Of a stretch of DNA of 64,000 bases, positions 12,850-23,015 are shown piece by piece. Within the stretch, counting starts at the first letter, position 1, and each line of letters opens with the position of its first letter. The position numbers and the translations under genes are program-made. The notes under the pieces were generated by a model that worked only from the letters and a program-made list of their open reading frames with translations, made no database searches and was not told the DNA's origin. The stretch lies in contig JAQFVV010006271.1 of assembly GCA_028023455.1 (NCBI GenBank), positions 5,242,366 to 5,306,365 on the forward strand, given 5' to 3'. This DNA is from Epiperipatus broadwayi. Taxonomy: Eukaryota > Onychophora > Udeonychophora > Euonychophora > Peripatidae.

Positions 12850-13465
12850 CAATAAGATTATCTTTTTATAACTTTAAAAAAAAAGAATTATAGAGGTTTA
12901 AAATATTAACTGATTATTAAGTTTATCGTTCAAATGATAAATAAAGAGAACTAAGTACCTATCTTATATTCTGTGATATAAAAAGTATTATCGTTAAACT
13001 AAATTTCTTTGTAGTAGTCACATGCACAAAGAAACTCTTGTAGACATGTTGAACAATTCCAATTTAAAATCTTTATTTATGTCTACAAACCTATCTACTT
13101 TTTTATCTTTATAATTCATTTTTAACATAAAATCAAATCATTATCCAGTGCTGTACATTGGTAATTTATAATACCTTATCCTCATATTTTCAATCGTGTC
13201 TTAAAATTCCAAACAAAAACCCAAAACCTTTCCATTCAGTCACACACTTTACACAATGTATCTTAATTCTTCTTCAATATACTACAGTGACAAATAAATT
13301 TCCAATGTTTTTCTGCATTCTTTATATCAACCACATATAAATTCTCATTCAATTTTTTACTTGTTTTTGTCATTTAAAATTGACTTTGGACCAAATAATA
13401 AAGTTCACTTTAGTGTTATTAAATACGTATTTCATCATCCCCAACATTTGTAAACATTATTTATT
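12850..13465. other. AT-rich stretch, no gene seen
   Basis: Upstream intron sequence of the minus-strand exon at 12.7 kb. Open frames here are short and low in complexity. Confidence 0.45.
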
Positions 13466-13469
13466 TATT

Positions 13470-16400
13470 GCAGAATAAAGCTCTCTCCCAATTTCATCTA
13501 ATTTCTTCTTTTTTAATCCTGTCTTCTCCTCATCACACTAGCAATCTTTTTTATTTTTTTCCATCCATCTCACACATAGTTATTTTAGTATTTTACAATT
13601 TTTGGAGGGCAGGTAATAACTTCAAGTCTCCATTTATTATCTGCTCTTCTAACAATAGGCCCAGTCCAACTTTATTTCAGTTTTTTAATTCATTCAATAA
13701 TGTGAGTAACACATATTTGTTCTCTCAGTGAAGCATTTTGTTTTCAATCCTTTACTTGCTATCCCAACATACACATCTTCATAGTTTTCCTTCTACATTG
13801 CTCTTTTGTTAAATATCTAAGTCTCAGTTAACAACTTTCTTCTCAAACATATTGGCATTTTTTTTTTAAAATTATTTTTATCAAAAGCACTCCATCCAAG
13901 TATAATCCTATGATTAATTCCATCTATTAAGTCTTCATTTGTATTGCTTATGTGACCATGATATTTATAGATAGTAACTGCTTCTAATTTATCTTTATCA
14001 ATCTTTATTTTTTTTTGGTAAAATCTATTGAACATTGCATTAATCTTTTTAGCATTTACTTTAGACTTACTTTATTACTTTTATATCATAACTCTTGAAC
14101 ATTTCCTGAATCTCTGAAGCAAAATTTGTAAAAACAACATCATCTGCAATATCTAAATATCTTAAATAATCTCCATTAACCTTTACTTCCTAAGCTTCTT
14201 ATTTTAATCTATGAATTACTTGTAAAACTGCTGTAAATATTTGGAGGTATTGAGTTATCCTGTTGTACATTCTTCTCAACCATTAAACTTCTTACTATCT
14301 CTATGTAATCTAATTATTGCTGTCACATTTTGATGAATATTGTTGCAGTCTGATAATATCCATGTTCTATATCTATATAATCTGGTGCTCTAATCAGTGC
14401 TCTAATTGTTTTTAGAAATGCTTATAAAATCAAGTGGTTTTTTATAATTTACAAATCCAAAGCATAATAGCAACTCATATTTATTGGTTCCTTTTATACC
14501 TTTTCTCAAAACTTGGATGTGATTGACTATGCTAAAATCAATTTTAAATCCAACTTCTTTTTTTTTGATTGGTCAAAATCCAAACATTGCTATAAATAAG
14601 CTGTAATTATCCTAATAACATTTTTCATAAAACTAATAAAAGTCTTATAGATTTGTAATATCTAATATCTTCTTATCACCTTTTTAAAATATTTTTACTG
14701 CTTTCTTTCAATTACCTAATGCATCTTATGATTTAGATATTTTGTATTAAACTTTGCAAACAGATTTTTTTTATATATCTTCACCTGCTTCTTTTAAGGT
14801 ATCACTTATAAAGTCATCATTAACTGGAAGTGATATTTCCTGCCTAGATTTAGTGGTGTGACTTACTTTTTCATTTAATATGCTGATCAATTCAAAAGAT
14901 GCAGTAATTATAGGGAATACTTTGTTTTCTTGTTTTTTATTGTTATACATTTTTATGAAACATCTTCCCCACATTTTATAATGATCTCTCTCATTTTAGT
15001 CATACTTCCAACTTTTCTTCTCATAATAGAAATAAGTTTTTTAACTATACCAAGATGTTGTTTCACACTTTTGAGATTTTTATTTCCTCCTGTAGTTATA
15101 TTTCTTTATACCATTATTAACTCTTTTTCACATCACTACAAAATTCTAGATGTTGAATTCTTCTTAATGGATTATTTCTATATCTTTTCATATTTCTTCT
15201 TTTCTTCATACATTATTTTGTATTCATAAAAAAATTATTGATAAATTGCTCCTTTTTTGTATCAGCTATTTTTGTTGCAGTTCTTAATATCATATTAGTT
15301 ATATTTTTATTGACATCATTCAAATCTAAAGTAACTGCAAAATCTATTAGTGTTTTGAAACGATTTCCAAGTCCTCATTTCAATAGAGTGCGATGTTTCT
15401 GAAGATGAAAAAATATAAACTGTGAATACTGTTTTTCTTAATATTTTTTGTCTCTATAGATTTAAATTAACATGTTTTACATCTTGCTAATCAATCATCA
15501 TTTTCTGCATTAAATCTATTAAAAACAATACAATCTTGAAATAGATATTAAAATATAATCCAATTCTGCTGTATTTTTATTTCTATGTTCCTATGTTCAT
15601 TTGCTTTTAGCATTTTTTTTCATTGAAAGAATTAAAAATATAAAACTTTTTTAGCAAACTTTAAAATGCTGCCTCATTTCTGTTACCATAATTAAATTTA
15701 CTCATTATACTTTCATTTTTCAATCGGTTTAATAGTTCTAGTCTTTTGTGATAATTTTTAAATGTTGTTTGGTCTGATCAAAAACCTTTTGTACATCCAT
15801 GTAAAAATTAAAAATCATCTCCTCATCATAATGATTACTTGAAATATAAACTTGAATTATCTGCATTTGATATCTTTTATTAAGTTAAATAACTAATCTT
15901 CCCAGCCTATCTGACACACAACCTCATTAATGTTATTCTTTCAGTTTTTATTTATAATGAATCCAATTCCAATTGTCCTTTCATTTGTGCCACCCACTTT
16001 TTAATTCAATTGTCTCTTTATCTTTTCTTTTAACTTCACAAAGTGCAGTCATATATCATTTAATATTAAACAGTTCCTCCACTTGTACAATCTTCTTTCA
16101 CTTAAAACTGCTATCCTATTGCAATATCTAAATAAAAGTTTATCATCAAATAGCAGTCTGGGTATGCAATCAGGAGATTCCTTAGTGGCCTCCATTTTTG
16201 GCCACTATCCTCTCCCTTGGCTGACAATTTTACAGACTCTTGTAAATAAAGAGCATAATTTAGTTTTGTCTATTATCATTGTAAATATCTATTTTTTAAA
16301 AAAGGTTCACTCTCACACACATTCATTTTGCCTTCAAGAAAACAATATTTTATTTAAAAACTCAGAAGACAGTCCAGATGATTCTTGATCCTAAATTCAG
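13470..16400 (-). mobile_element. Decayed RTE-like LINE (endonuclease and reverse transcriptase)
   Basis: Minus-strand remnant of a non-LTR retrotransposon. In element order: 5' coding sequence near 16150-16350; an endonuclease stretch at about 15750-15900 (IIQVYISSNHYDEE, then DVQKVFDQT); the linker and reverse transcriptase start at 14770-14970; the active-site region at about 14105-14180 where the box reads DIADDVVF instead of FADD; and the post-RT region at 13817-14035 (INHRIILGWSAF). The 3' end lies near 13470. Stops and frameshifts occur throughout, so it cannot encode a protein. The order and motifs match the better copy at 40516-41410. RTE-type assignment rests on motif layout and the (TGA)n tails of sibling copies. 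Confidence 0.75.
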
Positions 16401-16401
16401 A

Positions 16402-19140
16402 GGTAAAAATCCAATAAACTCCCCACACTTACAAATCTGTAATGATAAGCAGCCCATACATGTTTGTGTACTATATGAATAATTATATAACAATAACAGC
16501 TATATGTGTGCTCACACATGTCTATGTGTGTATATTTTTACATTAATCTGAACCCTTTCAAGGTCTGTATTTTCTCATGTTTTTCTTTGTCTCACACATC
16601 AACATAAAATATATGATACAATGATTATTACTTATCTGAATATAAAATCGAATTCATTTGATAGATATTTTTGTTTACTACTGAAATAAATTTTAAATGT
16701 TGACATTTTGTTTCTGTAAAAATTAAAAAAATTAGATCATAAACAAAATAAAGAGTTTAGATGTCATCATTTTTAGAAAGATTATTTTCAGTTTGTAAAA
16801 TCAACAAAATATTTCTTAATTCTTATTATTTTTAAACATCAGAATGAATCATTATTTATTTCTCTTATATCTAAGAAATTATGTTTTAAAAGTTTAAATT
16901 TTTTGAATATTTATTGCAAAATTGCGATAGTTTTATATTCATAAATATAAATACATTGTGAATGTAAAAAACTAAGCTTGTAAATTAATTCAGGCCATGC
17001 TTAAATGTGCTGCTAATATAATGTTATATTTTTGAAAATAAATTATTTCAAGTCAAAACAAGCTATTAATTATTTATATTTCTCAATATCTAATAAATAT
17101 AGTGTAAATTATTTTAAAAAGCTATTTAAAACTGTAATAAATTTGCAAATAAACAAGTTTTTGGACATTGAACTATTTACTTTAAACAATGTCATAAAAC
17201 ACAGAATGTTTTACTGCCTTGGCAACAGATAATGGCTGAACATGTCAGGGCAGGGCTTATGTCTATAGTAAGAGTGGGAATTTTTAATTTCCTGCCTTCT
17301 GCAGCAAATTTTTCAGTGAAAGTTTATTATAATAAAATATATTGTTTTACACACATTTTTACATATAATACTTACGAAATAATCCACCAGGGGGAATTGA
17401 TCAAAAGTCGAATTTCTGGCATCCTGTTAAATCTAAAAGGTTAAATTTTCTGTATATATATATTATAAGAGTCCAGCCCCAGCCTATTACATATAAGTTA
17501 TAACATTAACTACATTATAATTAGATTGTGATATCGTTTGTTTGTTATTTATTATTTTTTATTTTTGTTATGTTAAGTCTACTGATGACAATATGAGAGA
17601 AATTAATACTCAATTGGCCAAATTTTTAAATTTAATATAGGAGAGTAACAAAGAGAAATGGGATCTAAAATTAAATCATTACGTTTAAAATATATATATA
17701 TTAAAGAGACTAAAAAATTAAAACTCTTAAACAATGGAAATGCATGCATGATAAAAAGTAACTGAATTGTTTTAATCAAGACAAAAAGGGATGGTAATTG
17801 TTTTTAAGCTATTAACAGGTATAAAAATAATGTTTAGAAATGAATTAATAATATTTGTTTTATAATTTAATTGTGTTATAAAAGAACAAATCTCCAAAAG
17901 CTAATATTTTTATATTAAATTTGCAGACATGAAGAATTTTGACTTTTGAAGTTTTTATTAATAATTTATTAATCATTAACTGGCTGAAGAAATCAGAAAA
18001 GATCACACACCTAATATATAGCAGAAAATATTAATTCTGATGAATATTAGGCAATACCAAAGGATGTGGGAGTAAAAGACTCATTGAATGTTGCAGGTGG
18101 GATACTGTCAATCATAAGGCTAAAAATAATTCAACTCTATAAGCTGATAATAACATCAGTAATGTCTTCACCCTAATCACCAGGATCATAGAGAAAACAG
18201 CAGTGAACATAGGAATATCATCTATCCACTGGCAAGTCATCAACCAATTACTTAGAGAATGACCAGGCAACATCAAATGGATCACTAACTTCCAAGATCC
18301 GAGAATTGTCTAAATTTAGAAAGAACCAGCCATCTTATTATCTATGCACCCACATACTGGAGAATAGCTAACTATATGGACTATCAATTTAAATTATTCA
18401 AATTATATCTATATCATGTAGAACCCATTTTTCTTTGTTGTTATTTTTTTTTAAAAAATTGTTGATTCAGCACTATAATCATCAATCATAATTATGTAAG
18501 TAGGGGTCTATAGATCAATCACTATAATTTTGAAGTGTAATAAAATATAGATGCTGATCCCTAGACCTACCACTAAAGGACTGGATGGCTGAGTGATGTT
18601 GAGGTGAGATTTTATATATAAACATTAAATGCTCACACTAGTACAAGACAAATTTATGTTTATTGTTATTGTTAAATTAACTTATTATTATTATTTGTTA
18701 TTCTGTATAAATGATTAAACATCTTGTAGGAATAGCTATTGCTATTATAATCACTAGTAGTATCAAAGGGGAAATTTCATACCCAAGGATGACAGTTAAT
18801 CATAGATTAAGGTCGCCAAGTTGAAGCCAGGGCACCAGCAAGTTGATCAGCAGGATGATTCTATCAATTTAATCATGAATTATATTGTTAAATTAATATG
18901 AACTTAATTTTAAACTTTGCAAGTTTGGTAATATTCTGTAATTCAATACTTGTGTTATAAATTCATAAACACAAAGCTAATATTTAATATCTTATTAAAC
19001 CATAGGTTGAGCACTTTTGACAGTCACAGCTCTCATAATCATAACTCTTTGTGAAGTAACTGATTGTCTGATGTTATGCAAATCTATGCAAAGTTTAAGT
19101 ATTCCATTTTCTGAATATAGAATAACACAATTTTCTTTCT
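16402..19140. other. AT-rich stretch with two unexplained complex patches
   Basis: At 17232-17444 there is a 70-codon plus-strand frame with a true ATG (begins MAEHVRAGLMSIVRVG), spanning a richer block; it has no recognised domain and may be a repeat. At 18000-18370 sequence is more balanced (for example AGGCAACATCAAATGGATCA) but all frames are broken. The remainder is AT-rich with nothing seen. Confidence 0.4.
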
Positions 19141-19144
19141 GTTA

Positions 19145-19330
19145 ATGGTGTTGCTGTCTATTGCAATAAAGCATGTCTCTTTTATCTTTCTTGTCAAATC
19201 ATTCCCATCTCTGCAGAATAAGCTGATTATTTGTAGTTTGCAAGAATGTCCTGCAAGCTTTTGGTGCTGTACAAAAATGGAATTTTGTGCTGGATCGTAT
19301 TGTGCTTTAATTTATGAGTATTTATGTTGA
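19145..19330 (+). CDS. Possible 61-residue cysteine-rich secreted peptide, or last exon
   Basis: An ATG opens a 61-codon frame. Residues 1-24 are hydrophobic with few charges (VLLSIAIKHVSFIFLV) and could act as a signal peptide. Residues 25-61 hold seven cysteines spaced C-x4-C-x5-CC-x5-C-x4-C-x7-C, then TGA. The pattern resembles small disulfide-stabilised secreted peptides, but I recognise no family. Alternatively, TTCCCATCTCTGCAG at 19202-19216 is an excellent splice acceptor, so the cysteine-rich part from 19217 could be a terminal exon in phase 0 of a plus-strand gene with earlier exons elsewhere. An odd cysteine count argues for a partner or a dimer, or against the call. The flanks are plain AT-rich sequence. 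Confidence 0.4.
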   Translation: MVLLSIAIKHVSFIFLVKSFPSLQNKLIICSLQECPASFWCCTKMEFCAGSYCALIYEYLC

Positions 19331-19540
19331 GATAATCTTGTTAAATTAAGTACATATTTAAAGCAGGTAATGAATGACCATTCTACATGGGGTCAAAGGC
19401 TAAAAGGTAATCATAATATTATGTGAAACAAATGGAGGTGATCTACCCAATATCAAATTGATTTAGTATAAAAGATTGTAAATCACCCACAATTAAATAA
19501 AATTTTTAATGAATTATTTAACTTAATTAGAATTTGTGAA

Positions 19541-19772
19541 TGTTTATTATTTATCCAACTTTCCATTGCCTATTCCACATCCTTTATTCAACTTTCCATT
19601 ATCCAAGCCATATCATTTATCTATCTTTCCATTCACTGTGGCCCATCATTTATTCAACTTTCCATTTCCCATGCCATATCATTTATTTATCTTTCCATTA
19701 CCCATGCCATATCATTTATCTGTCTTTTCATTAGCCATGCCATATCATTTATTCAACTTTCTATTATACATA
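19541..19772. repeat. Minisatellite, about 33-bp unit, seven copies
   Basis: Units resemble CATATCATTTATCTATCTTT followed by CCATTACCCATGC, with alternation of CAACTTTCC and CTATCTTTCC variants. Because the period is a multiple of three, two overlapping repetitive frames stay open; they are not genes. Confidence 0.9.
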
Positions 19773-19779
19773 ACTCAGA

Positions 19780-20287
19780 GATAAATATTTTTAGTTTAGA
19801 TCAAACTTATGATAATCATCATCTTAGTTTATTAGGATTGGGTATTGACCACAGAGTTTGAATATCAAGGAGTGACAGGAATATGAGGAGAATCCATGAT
19901 ATTGATGACCTAAAGTGCAACTAAGTGGCAATGATATGTATTAGAGTTGTACTCAGCATATTATAAATGTGATACATTTATAAATGGCAAACTTTAGAGA
20001 CTCAAATTTGTTCCATGACCCCAATGTATAAATAAAACAAATGGCACAAATAGCTATTTTGTTCTATTTTGATCCAATTAATGTCCAATTATTGGTACTA
20101 AACACTGTTCAATTGCATTGTTAGGAGAATCTGGTTTCATGCATAATAGATCATTCCACTACAATTAGCATAGCCATTTGTTGGAGGCAGCCTACTCAAA
20201 CGGTTGTCATATCCAATCTGTTACAAATGCCATCCAAATCTGTGGGACTGTTAAACAAGAGCCTAGGAGAATAATTCATTCCATTAC
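19780..20287. other. Flank of the LTR element, possibly an older LTR remnant
   Basis: No gene. With the inserted element removed, the flanks join to give a sequence reading on to CTATTACAAATGGTGACC (23024-23041), in which TGGTGACC equals the first eight bases of a tRNA-Trp-type primer-binding site. The insertion may therefore sit inside an older, decayed LTR; this is speculative. Confidence 0.25.
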
Positions 20288-20533
20288 ACAATTGCAGTAT
20301 TCAAGGTCCAGGTATAAACATATATAATGTATAATGAATATGTAAATAATAATAATTGTATAAATATAACGAATATGTAAAAGTAATAATAATTGTATAA
20401 ATGTAGAATAAAACTAATAACTGTAATGTATAATAAATATGTAAAATAACTGTATAGTAATTAAGAATAACGATCGTGTAAAATTACAATGTTATTAAAT
20501 TATAGAAAGTTGTGTAATAATAGAAAGCCCAGC

Positions 20534-20549
20534 TGACCTTATAAGGTCA
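20534..20549. promoter_or_regulatory. Perfect 16-bp palindrome TGACCTTATAAGGTCA in the LTR
   Basis: The palindrome is made of two nuclear-receptor half-sites (AGGTCA) in everted orientation with a 4-bp spacer. It is also present in the 3' LTR at 22602-22617. Receptor binding is an inference from the motif. Confidence 0.5.
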
Positions 20550-20566
20550 GAAAACTATGTAAAATA

Positions 20567-20576
20567 CCATATATGG
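20567..20576. promoter_or_regulatory. CArG box (SRF-type site) 1
   Basis: CCATATATGG fits the CC(A/T)6GG consensus for SRF/MADS factors. The matching site in the 3' LTR (22635-22644) has lost its first C. Confidence 0.45.
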
Positions 20577-20624
20577 TGAGAAACGTAAAAATACTGTGTG
20601 TATGTGAAAATGTAAGTGAAAACA

Positions 20625-20634
20625 CCATATATGG
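20625..20634. promoter_or_regulatory. CArG box (SRF-type site) 2
   Basis: A second CCATATATGG lies 58 bp after the first and is intact in both LTRs (3' copy at 22693-22702). Confidence 0.45.
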
Positions 20635-20669
20635 TTAGGAATGTAAAAGACTCCAGAAGTCTTGAGGGG

Positions 20670-20677
20670 TATATAAA
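20670..20677 (+). promoter_or_regulatory. Likely LTR TATA box
   Basis: TATATAAA sits between GGGG and CCCC, so it lies in a small potential hairpin. It is downstream of the CArG boxes, as expected for the U3 promoter, and recurs at 22738-22745 in the 3' LTR. Confidence 0.6.
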
Positions 20678-20944
20678 CCCCCATAAACTAAACTAATTGT
20701 TCTGATGTTCTGAATACATTCTGAGTATGTTCTGAGTTTTAATTATGAGTCAGAGACTCCTGCCTCTGTAAGTCGAAAGTAGGACTAGGGTATTTTATGC
20801 AAGTCACCCCGACCTTTTATTATTTTATTATGCCTTATAATAGGCGATGTATATAGTTAAAATTATTCGTATTAAACTATAATCTTACCATCTCAATTCT
20901 GCCTTTGTCCATTTATTTACTTGCAGGTCATAAGACACTGCAAT

Positions 20945-20971
20945 TGGTGCAGTCGACAGGATTAGAACCTG
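20945..20971 (+). promoter_or_regulatory. Primer-binding site, tRNA-Ser type
   Basis: The site starts two bases after the LTR. TGGTGCAGTCGACAGGATTA and the next bases GAACCTG match, with about four differences in 27, the complement of the 3' end of animal tRNA-Ser(UGA) (acceptor arm plus T arm) as I recall that tRNA. This is longer than the usual 12-18 base primer match. Confidence 0.65.
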
Positions 20972-21158
20972 ACAGCATATTGGCGCAGTAATGACATGAA
21001 TAGAATCTGAAAGCAATTGGCACAGTCAGCACAGGAATCAAATCAAAAAAAGTGGCAGTTAATACAGGAATGGAACTGCATTAAAAATTGGCTCGGTCAT
21101 CATAGGATCGAATCTGCAAATAATTGCCTAAACAGCAAGCTGAAACAAAGCGTAAGTG
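20945..21158 (+). repeat. Tandem array of about six primer-site-like units (36 bp)
   Basis: Units begin at 20945, 20981, 21018, 21053, 21089 and 21124. Each starts TGG (TGC in the last) after ATT or GTG, followed by a CAGT-like run, an AGGA or GGAA block, and GAA before the next unit. Unit 1 is the real primer-binding site; unit 5 (TGGCTCGGTCATCATAGGAT) is also close to a tRNA-Ser complement. A further copy, TGGTGCAACCGGCAAGAACT, lies at 22301-22320 near the polypurine tract. Repeats diverge with distance from the LTR. Confidence 0.7.
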
Positions 21159-22140
21159 GATTCGAATCAATAGAGAAATGGCGAGCATATCGCAAGTTTC
21201 AATTTGCGAATTTAATGTACAAATTCCGAGTGATTGGCCACTGTATGTTCAGAAAATAAAAAACTATTTTATACTAAATAGTAAGTATGGAGAATACTGT
21301 AAAAGTAGCCTCATTACTTTGCTTTGCAGGCGAGAGAGTAATCGAAATAGCGAATAAACTATGTGGAAATTCACCAGAGACACAGAAATATGATGAGCTT
21401 GTAACACAGCTAAATGAATATTTTAATCCCCAGCCATCCAAGTTTATTGTTCGATTGCACTTTAGAAGCAGAAGGCAAAGAAAGAATGAGAAAATAAAAG
21501 AATATGACATTGGTTTAAGAGAGATTGCAAGGCCATGCCTTTACGTAAATATTTAGAAGAAGCCCTTCTAGAACAATTATTATTCGGAATAATTGATGAC
21601 CAGTTTAGACAGATCTTACTGGCAATAAAAGATGTAACCTACACAGAAGCTATCAGACATGCAACAGCTTATGAATTGCAGCTTGACCAAGTGAGAGAGT
21701 TCAGAAGCTTCACCAAAACAGAACCACTTCAAACCACAATATTTAAAACATTTGGAGTTAAACCCAAAACCGATAAACAAATTAAATGTTTTCGATGTTG
21801 AAAAATTGATCATAAAGCCCGTGATTGCAGTTTACCAGAAACTGAAAGTTATTGGAAAATAACCGAGTATCTCGAAAGATGGCGCCACCATACAAAACTG
21901 AACAGAGAATTTACGTGCGAAGCCATGGAATGTAGCTACCTAAAAAGTGCTACTATAGACAAATCTGATCAAAAAATAACCGAATATCCCAAAAGATGGC
22001 ACCACCATACAAAGCCGAACAGAGAATTTATATGTGAAGCGATGGAAAGTAGCTACCTAAAAAGTGCTACTATAGACAAATCTGATGAAATTATGATAAA
22101 AATAAAAAAAAATCGACATAGAATCGCAAGTCAAAAATAA
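21127..22140 (+). pseudogene. Broken gag of the gag-only LTR element
   Basis: The capsid-like protein of the element, now non-functional. An N-terminal part is read in one frame to about 21290 (contains IPSDWPLYVQKIKNYF, typical of Ty3/gypsy capsid N-termini). The next part lies in a second frame, 21287-21555 (ending before a TAG). The third part returns to the first frame from 21535. A CCHC zinc knuckle (Cys-x2-Cys-x4-His-x4-Cys) is present at about 21787-21831, but its first x position is a TGA stop (21799-21801) where a glycine codon would be expected. The frame then stays open to 22140 through a duplicated 39-residue segment. There are thus at least two frameshifts and one stop. No pol follows. 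Confidence 0.8.
21861..22094 (+). repeat. 117-bp in-frame tandem duplication inside gag tail
   Basis: Copies 21861-21977 and 21978-22094 are about 90 percent identical and each encodes 39 residues (for example SYLKSATIDKSD at the end of both). Because 117 is a multiple of three, the reading frame is kept, so the duplication could have arisen while gag was still translated. Confidence 0.85.
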
Positions 22141-22373
22141 TTACCCTAGTTTGTTCAAAAAAGAACCAGGAAAACAAAAAACCTCGCCTCTAGAAATAGA
22201 GTTAAAAGATAGAGGAAAACCTTTTGTAACAAAACCTCGGAAAGTATCTATAGCATAGAAAAAATTGGCAGATCGAAACCACCATCAACAAACCAGCAAT
22301 TGGTGCAACCGGCAAGAACTAGAAACCCCTCGTCTCATCTCAAAGACTATGTTAGGTGAAAAACCATACTTCT

Positions 22374-22388
22374 GGAGTGGGGGAGGAG
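22374..22388 (+). promoter_or_regulatory. Polypurine tract
   Basis: GGAGTGGGGGAGGAG, purines apart from one T, abuts the TG that opens the 3' LTR. This is where plus-strand DNA synthesis is primed in LTR retrotransposons. Confidence 0.85.
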
Positions 22389-23010
22389 TGCAGTATTCAA
22401 AGTCAAGGTATGTAAATAATAATAATTGTATAAATATAACGAATATGTAAAAGTAATAATAATTGTATAAATGTAGAATAAAAGTAATAACTGTAATGTA
22501 TAATAAATATGTAAAATAACTATAGTAATTAAGAATAACGATCGTGTAAAATTACAATGTTATTAAATCATAGAAAGTTGTATAATAATAGAAAGCCCAG
22601 CTGACCTTATAAGGTCAAAAAACTATGTAAAATATCATATATGGTGAGAAACATAACAATACTGTGTGTATGTGAAAACGTAAGTGAAAACACCATATAT
22701 GGTTAGGAATGTAAAAGACTCCAGAAGTCTTGAGGGGTATATAAACCCCCATAAACTAAACTAATTGTTCTGATGTTCTGAATACATTCTGGGTATGTTC
22801 TGAGTTTTAATTATGAGTCAGAGACTCCTGCCTCTGTAAGTCGAAAGCAGAACTAGAGTATTTTATGCAGGTCACCCTGACTTTTTATTATTTTATTACG
22901 CTTTATAATAGGCGATGTATATAGTTAAAATTATCCATATTAAACTATAATCTTACCATCTCAATTCTGCCTTTGTCCATTTATTTACTTGCGGGTCATA
23001 AGACACTGCA
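22389..23010 (+). repeat. 3' LTR of the gag-only element
   Basis: A 622-bp copy of the 5' LTR with the same palindrome, second CArG box and TATA box. It ends GACACTGCA directly before the target duplication ACAAT. Confidence 0.93.
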
Positions 23011-23015
23011 ACAAT

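Larger units (their letters stand above)
20293..20942 (+). repeat. 5' LTR of the gag-only element
   Basis: This 650-bp LTR is about 28 bp longer than its partner, mostly because of an extra ACATATATAATGTATAATGA-type stretch near the 5' edge. Promoter-like motifs are listed separately. Sequence differences from the 3' LTR are few, pointing to a fairly recent insertion. Confidence 0.93.
20293..23010 (+). mobile_element. Gag-only (non-autonomous) LTR retrotransposon, 2718 bp
   Basis: Two direct repeats, 20293-20942 and 22389-23010, each begin TGCAGTATTCAA and end GACACTGCA, so they have TG...CA ends. They are flanked by the 5-bp target duplication ACAAT (20288-20292 and 23011-23015). A primer-binding site follows the 5' LTR and a polypurine tract precedes the 3' LTR. 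The 1446-bp interior holds a broken gag with a CCHC zinc knuckle and no protease, reverse transcriptase or integrase. It could move only with enzymes supplied by another element. The primer site, complementary to a serine tRNA 3' end, is a known feature of Mag-type Ty3/gypsy elements; clade membership is inferred. Confidence 0.93.

Noticed and set aside
19536-19784. Two overlapping repetitive frames (NFPLPMPYHLF-type)
   Set aside because: They come from the 33-bp minisatellite, whose period is a multiple of three.
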